A stretch of 64,000 nt of DNA from Isoetes taiwanensis (Eukaryota; Streptophyta; Lycopodiopsida; Isoetales; Isoetaceae). The stretch is from NCBI GenBank assembly GCA_021234155.1, contig JAJEKV010000009.1:7117546-7181545 (forward strand). The letters are read 5' to 3'. The translations under genes were made by a program, and so were the position numbers. The notes beneath the pieces are model-generated. The model did not search any database and was not told the origin of the DNA. It saw only the letters and a list, made by a program, of their open reading frames with translations. Of the stretch, positions 10,466 through 20,227 are shown piece after piece; within the stretch, counting starts at the first letter, position 1, and each line of letters starts with the position of its first letter.

Positions 10466-12319
10466 CAAATCACTTGGTTGCCGTCACTTTTCACTTTTGC
10501 ACAGATTCCTTTGATCCGGGAAGTTTTTCTCTACTTTCCTGTAATTCTTAAGCGCTCAGAAAATCTTGGTCTACGCTCTGCGCATCACGCTTGAAGTAAA
10601 AACTTACGAATCAGTCCCCACATGTGTGAAGGATGGAATGGTGGTGATGGCCTCCTCATTTCTATTTAGAAGCCCCTGTTTTTCCACGGGGTATTTCTTC
10701 TAACAAGCTAATCATAGCAAGATAAAAAGGCCGGATTTGCTGTGGTTAATGCATTTCGTCCTTAGCTTTTCTGTTCTCTCTTATTTTCACCTTCCCAGCT
10801 TGCCCTTTCTTTGATAGAGTCAAGTAAAGATATGATATTTTATGTATCCATGGCTGTTCTACATGTTTAGAAAGGGTCACTGGCTCAAATCTTGCATTCA
10901 AGACCCAAAATCTTGAAATATGTAAGATGACTATTAATCATTTTGTAAACAGTAAACAAATGAATAACAGATGTGTATTTGAATTTTGATGTGAATGTTT
11001 CTGAGGTGTATGGTCTATGAATCTCTGCTTCTGACAGAGCTTGCTTTTTCTTCCCCATTCTGATTTTTTCCATTGTCACAGCTCAAACTAATAGATATGC
11101 AGATAACCTTCTTGATCTTCTTTGCTATTGCTTGAGTTTCTTTCTTTTGCATAGCACAGAGCAAGGGCAAATGTAGTTAACCCATGAAATAGAAGAGACA
11201 TTTGCATTTGCTGACTGTTTAACACTTGGAATAGAGTCAAAAATTACCATTTTGCACGTTTTAATATTCGGTGCTCCTAGCTGGCATAGCGAAATAAAGA
11301 ATTCCTTGCGTATAAAGGCTTTGCATGTTGCAATTTTTAAAGTTGTATTTTGGTGCAGCAGAGAACCTTAGTGGAAACTTTTTGTAACCAAAGCCACTGG
11401 CCGATTACATGTTTTAAGAGCTTATTCTATTTTCTATAAAGAAGCTTCGGTATAATTGAAGAATTATTTAGCGTCTTGGGTTGGCTCAAGAACGAGCGAG
11501 AGGTAAATGGTGAAGCTCGGCTATGGCATAAGCGGGTTTGTGCAAAAGCGTATATCTGAGATAGAGATCACATGCAACAAACTCAATCGATGGGGAAGCT
11601 TTTGATAAATCGGCATTCTTTTGGGTTCACGTGATGTTAAAGCGAACCATGTTTGGCCCGCTCTCCAAAGCCCGATAACGAGTTAAGATTGTGCCTTATT
11701 CTAAAACAATGTATGTTTTGTCTTCTATCGATGGCATCACCCAAATTTTTGTTGTGCGAGAACTAGAAAGTCGTCATGTTTTTCGAAGGATCGAAACATT
11801 TCTCTACTTTCAACTCTCAAGACGAAAGGTTTGGAGCTTATAGATTTCTGTTATAAGTAACAGTAGCTAGGTTTTTCAACTCTTTGTGCCTTTATTATTG
11901 GAAAGATTTGTGCCTTGGGTTATTATGTTTTGGCACTAGATCATCAATATAGACGATATATTGAAATTACCTGATTTGGAAAGTTTGATAACCTGTTAGA
12001 GATCGTTTGCAGACTAGCATATACTAAGGATTTGGGGTCATAAGTTTTTTAGAAAATCTTTGGAATAAGTATCTTATTTTTCCATGTCTCCATGTGGGAG
12101 AAAAGATGCTTTGCTAGAAGGTCCTCTAACTCTAGGAAGTAAATTGATAGTTTATGACATGCAGCCAATGATTTTGTATCTAATAGGATCAATGACGAAT
12201 GTGCAGGGCCAAACAAAGGCAGCCATGCTGATTATGCAAAGAACCCCTGGATATAGTGTTCTAACAGAGGTAACAACCATCTTTGTAATACACTGCATTT
12301 GTATCTGTGATATGGAGGC
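10466..12319. repeat. Copy B of the direct duplication; partner at 1-1860
   Basis: It matches copy A in the same orientation at an offset of about 10.46 kb. Identity is close to complete over 10705-11440 and 11780-12310. It is interrupted by two blocks (10555-10700 and 11470-11760) in which substitutions and small indels pile up at CHG triplets. After this point copy B continues into sequence absent from copy A. Confidence 0.9.
12098..12269 (+). pseudogene. Putative exon of an unknown gene (copy B), acceptor altered
   Basis: Second copy of the exon-like tract at 1639-1810, with the same reading frame and donor. The acceptor TAG of copy A reads TGG here, so splicing as inferred for copy A could not use it. 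Downstream, a TTATGCAG acceptor-like site precedes GTGATGATCG at 12390. The frame carried across that splice would meet a stop almost at once, so the downstream open words (DDRVNAIYRDWSPLSHK) may or may not belong to the gene. Family unknown. Confidence 0.3.
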
Positions 12320-12639
12320 ATGGTTAATGTTCCATGCAAATTGTTGGTGTTTTTTCTGGTTGAATTTCTTTGTCCATCTCTCATTATGCAGCAGTGATGA
12401 TCGTGTTAATGCCATATATAGAGATTGGTCGCCTCTTAGCCACAAGTAAAATCTTTGTTATTTACATGCCGCATTATCTAGAGGGCAAGTATGCCATGGG
12501 AATCCACCTCAAATTAGGCAAGACAACCAAACCGATGCCAACATGATATGAGGTGTTCAAATATATTTATGCATTTTGAGGAAAAGTCTCTAACGTAAAT
12601 CAGGAACTCCGTATGCACTTTCTGTTGCGTTTGGCACAG

Positions 12640-13697
12640 CCTAAAATCGCATCGATCCGAGACATCGGATCGCCATTCTAGAATGGGATGAGCATGCATG
12701 TCATGCATGCATGCGGGTGGCGCATGCCCGTTTTGGGTGGGAGTTCGCTATTTCAGGCGTGTTTCTGCATCCACGTCTCATCGGCACTTCCTCTTCTCTC
12801 AGCAGTACCTTATTCTCTTTGAATTGTTTCCAGGCAGGGGAGGGGCTTCTTCCTGCCTGGTTTAGCCAATTTGGCGTATCTTTCATGCTATCCTTTACCG
12901 GCCTTTGGCCTCGTCCTGTGACCTTCGTCCTCGATCCTAGTTTGTAAGGAAGTTCTCTGGTAGTCGGGCGGTTTGTTGGTTTCTTGCGAGTCCCATTCTA
13001 GAATCGCATCGATCCGAGACATCGGATCGCCATTCTAGAATGGGACGAGCATGCATGTCATGCATGCATGCGGGCGGCGCATGCCCGTTTTGGGTGGGAG
13101 TTCGCTATTTCAGGCGCGTTTCTGCATCCACGTCTCATCGGCGCTTCCTCTTCTCTCAGCAGTACCTTATTCTCTTTGAACCCACCCTCCCCCCCTTCTT
13201 TGTTTATTATATTTTGTACAAGTTACGTTTTATCATGTTTTTTCCACCATTTGGGTGATGCTTTTCCACAATTTGGGTGATGCTATTCTCTGGTATGTTT
13301 TCTCGTTTGTTGTGTTGGTGATGTGCAGGTACAGGTTGGCGAGCGGCATCTGTTTCGACTTCTCCATGCGAGGGTTTTTGGGAGCGATTCTATGCCTTAC
13401 GTTTGTCTAAGCCCCTTGCCGAAGGCTTATCACTAGGGTTTTTCCTCGAAAACCCGAAAGGGCGGGGTTTTTTAATCCCGGTGATAAGCTTTCGGCAGGT
13501 ACATCAGCCACTCATCTATTAGCATTGTATTTGTTTTGGGGTCCAAATGATGTAATTGGATTTTTCCTTTATTTTTCGTGGGTAGTTCGCATGTGTGCGG
13601 CTACCCACTGTCCCCATTGTAGCAAATCTGCTGAGATGAATGAGAAGCCTATCTAGGGGCAGTTTGTTGGTTTCTTGCGAGTCCCATTCTAGAATCC
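12640..13697 (+). repeat. Two tandem retroelement-like units with shared 180-bp heads and 35-bp tails
   Basis: Unit 1 (about 12640-13003) and unit 2 (about 13003-13697) begin with the same ~180 bases. That head runs from ATCGATCCGAGACATCGGAT, through a CATGCATGCATGC tract, to CTTATTCTCTTTGAA. Both end with the same ~35-base tail containing GTTTCTTGCGAGTCCC and CATTCTAGAATC. The middles are unrelated in sequence and length. Small palindromes CGATCCGA/TCGGATCG and CATTCTAGAATG sit in the head. The modular pattern, shared ends and different middles, resembles a SINE or TRIM-like family, but no PBS, A/B box or coding region was found. Confidence 0.65.
13415..13499 (+). ncRNA. Retroelement 3'-end-type stem-loop, instance A
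   Basis: Arms 13415-13433 and 13481-13499 are inverted repeats over 19 bases with two mismatches; the inner ends are GCTTATCAC and GTGATAAGC. The loop carries the core GGTTTTTCC...CCCGAAAGGG...GGGGTTTTTTAATCCC. The same core with different arms occurs at 20158-20227 (copy at 30384-30453) and 22420-22471. An RNA structure is inferred. Confidence 0.6.
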
Positions 13698-13780
13698 TTT
13701 TTTTTTTGAAGATAAGATATCCATGCTTATGCTTATGTCTATTGTAGAACGAGAATCAAGATTATCCTTTTTCATCAGGA

Positions 13781-14157
13781 ACATGTGAATTATGTACTAT
13801 TATTACTTCTCGAGAACTATAGGTATGCATGCATATAGGTATGTATGTATATTGGTCTAGTGGTAACACACTAGTTCCTTAGCAATGTGGTCTCGAGTTC
13901 GAGACCGCCCAGAATCGCACTCGGTACTGTTGGGGGTCAAATCCCAACAGACGCAATGTAAGGTGGTTGGGGGCAGGGCCCAACCAAGCAATGTAGTGTG
14001 GTGTGTGGTCACATGTCCAGTTGGATGCTGCCTAGTGGCGTGACGTTAAAACTACTATCTATCTATCTATCTATCTATCTATTGTGTTACAGTTGGAAAA
14101 CATGTGAATTATATACAATTATTACTTTTGAGGAATCAATGATATGCGTGCATATCC
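13781..14157. repeat. ~55-bp imperfect direct repeats flanking a SINE
   Basis: 13781-13837 and 14101-14157 share CATGTGAATTAT, an ATTATTACTT tract and a final GCATGCATAT/GCGTGCATAT. The SINE lies between them. At this length and divergence they are too long for an ordinary SINE target duplication, so an older local duplication that received the SINE is more likely. Confidence 0.55.
13850..14083 (+). mobile_element. tRNA-derived SINE with (TATC)n tail
   Basis: Pol III promoter boxes are clear: A box TGGTCTAGTGGT (13853-13864) and B box GAGTTCGAGAC (13895-13905) within a CTCGAGTTCGAG palindrome. The body carries GGGGGTCAAATCCCAACAG and two GTTGGG...CCCAAC pairs. It ends with GTCACATGTCC, GATGCTGCCT and GGCGTGACGTTAAAA before a (TATC)7 tail. 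A nearly identical copy lies at 40448-40666. The 3' domain is shared with the SINEs at 15441 and 22115. Confidence 0.85.
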
Positions 14158-14302
14158 TGTTTTATTACAAAGCGTTCGTTGGAAACACATACAAAAATAA
14201 ATCCGCATCATATTCATTGAACATCCGCCACTAATTCATTTCATAATGTACATACACAAAAGATGCATATATGTTAGCACACAAGGTTTAGCATTCCATT
14301 CC

Positions 14303-14344
14303 ATTCCATTCCAAGGTGCTAACGATAGCACCTTGGAATGGAAT
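14303..14344. repeat. Perfect 19-bp hairpin with 4-nt loop next to the duplication edge
   Basis: ATTCCATTCCAAGGTGCTA pairs perfectly with its reverse complement 14326-14344 around a four-base loop. The left arm grows out of a short (ATTCC)n tract. It lies 21 bases before the left edge of the 10.5-kb tandem unit. Confidence 0.85.
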
Positions 14345-14378
14345 CATTAATAACAATTGGGTATTAGGGTTAGTGTAT

Positions 14379-15091
14379 TCTATAATCTATATTAGAAGCA
14401 CAATGATAGCACTGTAAAATGCAAGAAATAAAATTTTGCAAACAATGAGCAAGTTGCACAATGCCAAATACCAATGAGGAGTCTTACATTAAATGCCTAT
14501 GTCAACTTATGCCCATACTTATGCGGCGGCAATGCCAGACACAAATGTAATCATACTTATGTGTGACAACGATGTGCGTTTCACTTTTACCTCAGCTAAG
14601 ATGTTATCTGTCGAAGAAGTGAAGATATCACGAGAGCATCCAATAAAGTACAATGTTAGGCCCTCGCTGGTGTGCGTCAAGTGGAGATGCATATTTAGAG
14701 TTCTAACATGAACTAAAGTATGCCAATGAATCATGACAAAATTTTGTGTTTTGCATTTCTGTACCTATTTATAAAACTAAATCTACATTCAAAGACTAAA
14801 ATTTGGAAAGACAGGTCCAGAACTTACGCTCAAAATGTCACCCTTAGAAGGAGTTTACGCCAACAGAAAATCATTGTTTTCTCTATCAAAACCCATAAAT
14901 GCAAAGTTAATACATTGATGATGCTGTCACTAGATAATTTCAATAACAAAAATAATTACAAAAACAAAGAATGTCTATTCTTGCCAACATCAACATGCAT
15001 TGTTGTCGAAGTTGCACATATGGACGTTAAAGCTCGAGTAAAAACACATGCTAGAACATTAGCCCGGCAACGCCGGGCACACGTTTACTAG
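14379..15091 (+). mobile_element. Non-autonomous Helitron (unit 1 copy)
   Basis: The left end reads TCTATAATCTATATTAGAAG, like the 5' TC-starting termini of plant Helitrons. The right end has a perfect 7-bp GC hairpin, GCCCGGC-AAC-GCCGGGC (15062-15078), nine bases before CTAG followed by T, the standard Helitron 3' signature. The base before TC is T rather than A, so the left end could be off by a base or two. There is no RepHel coding region; the 123-codon open frame inside (14720-15091) ends on the CTAG and looks incidental. An identical copy opens unit 2. Confidence 0.7.
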
Positions 15092-15440
15092 TGTTAGTTT
15101 AAGTAAGGGTTGAGAAATCACTTACTATAACAAGTATGGAATAAGGGATCTTGCAGGTGTCCAAGGTGGGGAGACTCGTGATGCTACAGACAACATCAAT
15201 TCAAGGTGGGGAGGTTGTGACATTCTAGCATAATATACGGTACGAATACATATATTATACGGCCACGTCACTCGTATATGTCTCCTTGATGACATGTACG
15301 AAGAACCGTAAAGGGTTGCATCATAGGGGGCAGCTTCCTAGGTTGCACATATCTTTACATGTGCATTTAACCCCCTTTGTCACATGGCAAAACCCCACAT
15401 GCCCTTTTATAAACCCTAAAAGAGTCATGTAAAAGAAACC
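15092..15440 (+). mobile_element. Retroelement purine tract and LTR-like start
   Basis: A purine tract AAGGTGGGGAGG at about 15203 is followed by TTGTGACATTCTAGC, the layout of a Ty3-type polypurine tract and the TGTGAC start of an LTR. A weaker copy, CAAGGTGGGGAGACTC, lies about 50 bases upstream. Further on, CCCTTTTATAAACCC is a reasonable LTR TATA box. The far end of the LTR was not located; unit 2 has the same segment. Solo LTR or truncated 3' end is my inference. Confidence 0.45.
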
Positions 15441-15685
15441 AAAGAAGAAGAAGAAGAAGAGATTTTAACGTCACGCCACAAGGCAGCGTCCTATCGGACA
15501 TGTGACACTTTACAACACACCCAGATGGGTCCTGCCCCCACCACTTTACATTGCTGAAGTGGGTCCTTCCCCCACCAACTTTACATTGCATGGCCACTTT
15601 CACAACGCGGCGTTGAACCCGTGACCTTGGGTATGGCAGTTGAACCCGTGACCTTGGGTATGGCGTTGAACCCGTGACCTTGCGA
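15441..15685 (-). mobile_element. SINE with (TTC)n tail, present only in unit 1
   Basis: Read on the minus strand it ends GTCACATGTCC, GGACGCTGCCTTGTGGCGTG, ACGTTAAAATC, then (TTC)n (15441-15461 on the plus strand). The body has the GGGGGAAGGACCCACTTCAG segment shared with other SINEs here. The B-box region is present three times in tandem with a 26-27-base period (starting about 15613, 15640 and 15666 on the plus strand, each TTGAACCCGTGACC). Unit 2 runs straight through the site. No clean target duplication could be read. Confidence 0.75.
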
Positions 15686-17546
15686 GAAGGGAAACCCTAA
15701 ACCTTTTCCCTTCTCGCATTTCAGCTTCCTTGAGCCCTTCCGGCCAAGCCAAGCCACTATTTTGCATTGCCAGATGCTGCCAAGCCGGCTTTGCACAACA
15801 GATTTCCAAGATTCAGTCGCCTTTGCCTTGAACAAAAGCATGAACCCGTTCCCAGGAGCTGGAACAAGCTAAGGTTCAGGTAAACATCAATTTTGCTTGT
15901 GCAATGCCGACTTTCAGTCCGGCCATGAACCAGATTAGCATGTTAGTTTAGCCTTATGTAGGGACACGCAGTGCAATTTTTTCAGGGTTGATGCGATCTC
16001 GTTGGATCAACGCTGATCCTTTTTATCAACAGTCTGTTCACATGGCATGTGGTGCTAGGGTGCTTTTTGCTGAAGTTTTTTCAGCCGGATATAGGAGCCG
16101 GTAGCTCAAATTCATCAGCCAGAAATGTTTTATGTGTGAATAACGTGGCTGATTCAGCGCTGATCTAAAAAATAGATCAGCAGGAAGGAAAAATAAGAGT
16201 CAGTTTGCGCTGAATAGGCAATGCATAGTGGATTCAGCTGAAGGAAATTTCTGCAGCGCGGATTCATCAACTTACTGTAGCTGGTACAAAAGGGTCTCAT
16301 GTGAACGGGCCTTTAACAGGGCTTATAGACGCTGAGATCACAAGCCCTAACTAAGGAACCTAACCATGTATGTTAGGTAGATAGACTAGATGTTATTATA
16401 TATTTTAGTTCTATGGATGATGATGTTCTATTCCATGCGCACTCCTGTGTATTGGGAAGGGGGGTAGAAGCCCTGAAAGCCTTAGTAGTTGATGTATCAG
16501 ATAGCCTAATAAATTCCCAATTAATGCGGCCTGTGCATAAGAGCCCGCTAGGCTGTGGGTGGCAGGACTAGACCGGCAGATAAGGAGGACATGTCCTATG
16601 GCAAATTGATCCCTCTGGTGTGTAAAGCCTACCGGGGATCTTAGCGGGCTAGGCCTGATGGTTTGCCATTGCGTATGGGCAGGGCATAGGCTCGACACCT
16701 CTGGGGTGATGTGTCACCTTCCATGGGGTTCAAGTCGTAGACGGGCAGTGGCCCTCTAGCGGCCTGCAATAGGCATGCGTACCTCTGGAGGGAGCAATAT
16801 CCTTCTGCCTCATCGGGACTGGGGAGATGCAACCCAGGAGTAGCCCCCTTGGCTATGCACCCGGCAAGCTACGGTCAAGTCCCAAGACTTATCAGCCTAT
16901 TCTACAAAGTATGCACAGGAGGGGCGGATGGAGAGGACTACCCAACTGCCATGTTTCTATGCCAGCCCAATTCAGTTGCCATGAATTCTGTCTGCAATGA
17001 CTTCTAGAGACCCAAGCCGTCAGTCCATTCCCCTTGAGTCTGAGCCTTAGGTAGGATTTCTCCCATGTTGATGTTGTTGATGTTCTTACAGATGTATATT
17101 ATGGTGCCACCATTCGAGGTGTCGTTATGTGTATTTGATGTCATGTGCTCATATTTACTTACGCTTCCGCAGCTAGGACGGTTTTGATGGGAGATAGAAT
17201 AAATGACATGTCCATTCTTCCCCATCGATTCCTTGCCAAGGGATTGATGTCAGGTGGACGGCCTCTGTGAGCTTGGTTGCCATAGGAGTGAACTCCATCT
17301 TCTGATACGATGGGAGCATCGTAGATGAAGCAAGGGGCGTCACACTATTTGTGTCAAGAAATGCATCAAATTCTAAGAGTTTTCTTAGTTATGGAATGCA
17401 AAATTGCCACTCTTCTTCTTGAGATTCTTCTGTAAACAAGAGCAAATACAGTTTTTATAAAGAAAAAAATGGCCTTATGACTTTTCAGGATTCGTAGGTC
17501 TAAGCTAATCACGTTTTAAGAAGCTCAGTTTTAACATGATGATGCC
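15686..17546. other. Non-coding segment of unit 1 with CHG-clustered differences from unit 2
   Basis: No credible gene. 15760-17190 is the part of the unit that differs most from unit 2 (about 26020-27420). Changes and short indels fall chiefly at CTG, CAG, CCG and CGG, while the sequence on either side is nearly identical. Confidence 0.5.
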
Positions 17547-17558
17547 ATGTTTTTGCAG

Positions 17559-17738
17559 ATACCTTTGTCCCTTTTTTTGCAGTGCTTCAAATTTTGTCTT
17601 CTTCTGTACATGGCAGAGCATGAATGGACGAGTTACATTGAATCTATTCTTCTAGCTTCTATATTATTCATTCCCCCAATCTTTTGTTTCTATGAAGACG
17701 TAGCACACGAAGGCATCAATGAGCAACATGATATTTGA
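17559..17738 (+). CDS. Putative terminal exon, small hydrophobic protein end (unit 1)
   Basis: A TTTTTGCAG acceptor is followed by a 59-codon open frame to a TGA. It contains a hydrophobic run (CFKFCLLLYMAEHEW) and a second one (SILLASILFIPPIFCFY), then an acidic tail ending GINEQHDI. Two membrane-spanning segments would be possible. It is identical in unit 2 (27789-27968). I do not recognise a family and no upstream exon could be joined, so this may be an exon of a host gene fragment or chance. Confidence 0.25.
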   Translation: MPLSLFLQCFKFCLLLYMAEHEWTSYIESILLASILFIPPIFCFYEDVAHEGINEQHDI

Positions 17739-17739
17739 G

Positions 17740-19790
17740 GGCATGATGAGCAGCATGCAAGCAACTGTGTTTATTTTGCTCCTTGTAAAAGGTCAATAGT
17801 AGCTGGCCCCATTTGGAGAGCTTTTGAATCTGACTGCATATCTGTAACTAAAAGGTTTTGCTTATGTCTCCTTTTTGAGATTTATTCTTTATAACCACCT
17901 TTCTTCAAAACCTCTTGCAACAACAAAAGCAGCTACTCTCCACAATTTAAGGCTTCAAGCTATCCGTTGAAGGATTTAAAAAAGAGGAAATCTACCATCT
18001 TAAGAATATTATCCACAATTCATAGATAATTTGTACTTTGCATTTTGTATTCTCTAAGCATGCATAGAATTTGGCTAGGAGAATGTTAGTCTCATAATAC
18101 ATGAACTGAAGTAAATAATCATTAGACAATAATTTTCTAGGTCTTGAAAAGTAGTATGCTAGTGCTTATTAATTGTGTGTATAGTTTCCAATGATGTAAG
18201 TTTCGTGCCACCATTGATTTATACAATTGTAGGAAGGTCAATGGACATTAGTATCGAGCCAATTGCTATGGTATCCATTTTGATTTAACTTTACTACAAA
18301 AGGAAGTTGATTTAGATACTCCATTATACCTTTCTTTGGTGCTTACTGCCATCTTTGCGAGGGTGTTTACGAGGCTGGTCTAGACCTTTTAAGATTCTGG
18401 CATTTCATCTTTATAATTTTTCCCCATGAATGGCACTGAAGATTGACTCTTTTCTTCTGGTTCATACATGCTTGGTTTTATTATTGACTTTTTTCACATG
18501 CCGCGATTGTCGGTTTCATAACTAGATCAACTATAACATTTTGGAACAACTTAAAGATATCCTTAGGCTTAAAAAGTTCATGAAGAGCATGGATTTTGTT
18601 TCTGTTATGCACTCGAGTTGGGGAATGTTTGTTATTTGCAGTAGAATTCCCTAGCCACATTAGCCTGATAGATTTGGTTGATCTTGGTTATGTTAAATTG
18701 TGTTAAATAATAAAGCTTTGTTACCATCTACCATTTTACATTTAGTGGCATTGAACAAATATTGTTGATGAGCTTGCTTTTATTGAAGCTTATTGTAAGT
18801 CCATTTTACTATTGTATATAAATTTGAATTTATTTGAATCCCACACACATGTCAGGCCTCTCTGGAGGATCTGCTGATAGGCTATACCTTACTTTGATAT
18901 GACTTTTTGATGTGCCACGAGATGGCTATCAAATCATACCTAGATCCTTCATATTGCAGGATGGGAGTCCTCATAATCTCATATCATATCAAATCATGAA
19001 CTTCAAATCTTCTGCAAAAATCATATCTTATTTCAAACTGATTTGATGGTAATGACATGCTTTCAATTGGCAATGCTAACCATGTTGTTATATTCAGGGG
19101 ATATTGGACAAAGTTTTTTTTTGGATAGCAAAGACTTACACCATTAGTATCTATTGTATTAGCAATAATGCTTCCCAAAATTTAAAGCTCAAGGTGCCTC
19201 TCCACCAATAACGTGACATGGGCTTATTGAATCCCACAACATGTGAAAAGATCCCCTACAAAGACTATTGAGAAAAAGATTGTATCTTCTTTATGTATGT
19301 AACCAGCTAAGATTAGGAGCTTAGGAGGAGAAACTGATTAGCCATGTTGTTACCCTAACACAATGTTTTCCGTTAGATTGTATTCATAAGTGGCCCTATG
19401 CTGACTACTAGGATGTTTTATGGAACAAACATGAATGAATCTGTTCAAGGGGTTTATTACCAAACCCATACTGACCCCAATAACATCTTGTGCTTGATCT
19501 AGCTGCCCTAATGGCATCCTGATTTCAGATTAGAATACCTGACATCCTTCATGCAGGCTTACATTGTTGCTTGGGTCTTATCCCCAAGAAATAGGTCTTT
19601 GATTTAGGACACAATTAAAATAGGCACCTCTAGAAATACCTTTGTGTAGAATGAGATGAACATGAAACATATGGGCATAGGGATTGAACTAGGCTTGGAC
19701 CGCAAAAGCATCTCCCTATATAGTTGCTAAAATAATCATGTATTTGTCATTGTACTTGACATGATTTTGTGTCATGTCTACCTTGCAACT
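17740..19790. other. AT-rich non-coding stretch of unit 1
   Basis: No coding frame, RNA gene or element boundary that I can support over these two kilobases. It is practically identical to 27970-30020 in unit 2 and reads like intron or old intergenic DNA. Confidence 0.4.
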
Positions 19791-19794
19791 AAAT

Positions 19795-20227
19795 TTTGCT
19801 AGAATGTAAAGGCATAGACTCATTGCCTCCATTCGCACAGGTGCCCACCATCTCCGAATTGAGACAGGCAGATGGATTGGGGAGCCATGCCAGGTCAAGC
19901 CTTGTCAGTGTTTTGCCAAATGGGGAGCAATCGAAGATGAATGGCATACCCTCTAGAGCTGCCTAGGGTATGATCAAATTCATGCACGCTATACTGAGTT
20001 GGTCAGAGCTGCCCAGCCGCTACATGTGATACTGAGCACAGGTGTTGGGATCATACTTGCAGGAGGTCATGGATGTGTGTGGCCAACTTTGTCCTCGAAC
20101 AGTTACCTGACTTATATATATTTCACACTATGTATATTTGTACAGTTTGACATCACTCTTATTGCTGCCATAGTTTTTCCCTCGAAAACCCTTCGGGGAG
20201 GGGGGGTTTAACCCGGGCAGTAATAAG
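19795..20227 (+). mobile_element. 5'-truncated LINE 3' fragment, plus orientation (unit 1)
   Basis: The frame starting RLIASIRTGAHHLRIETG reads on to the C-terminal cysteine motif and then PLHVILSTGVGII. The cysteine motif region is WIGEPCQVKPCQC, then FAKWGAIEDEWHTL. This matches the C-terminus of the oppositely oriented LINE next to it. After a short AT-rich 3' untranslated part it ends in the stem-loop at 20158-20227. Only the last ~100 residues and 3' end remain, as usual for truncated LINE copies. Confidence 0.75.
20158..20227 (+). ncRNA. Retroelement 3' stem-loop, instance B (unit 1)
   Basis: Arms CTTATTGCTGCC (20158-20169) and GGCAGTAATAAG (20216-20227) pair over 12 bases with one G-U. 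The loop holds GTTTTTCC, a CCCTTCGGGG mini-hairpin and GGGGGGTTTAACCC. It lies at the junction of the two tail-to-tail LINE fragments. Confidence 0.65.

Noticed and set aside
13853-13910. tRNA gene
   Set aside because: A and B boxes are present but there is no acceptor stem or anticodon arm in register. The same sequence recurs at 40448 with a shared long body and microsatellite tail, which marks a SINE.
14720-15091. 123-codon open frame (also 25189-25560) as a gene
   Set aside because: It lies inside the small Helitron and ends on the CTAG terminus and its hairpin. Identity between the copies reflects the recent duplication and not selection on protein.
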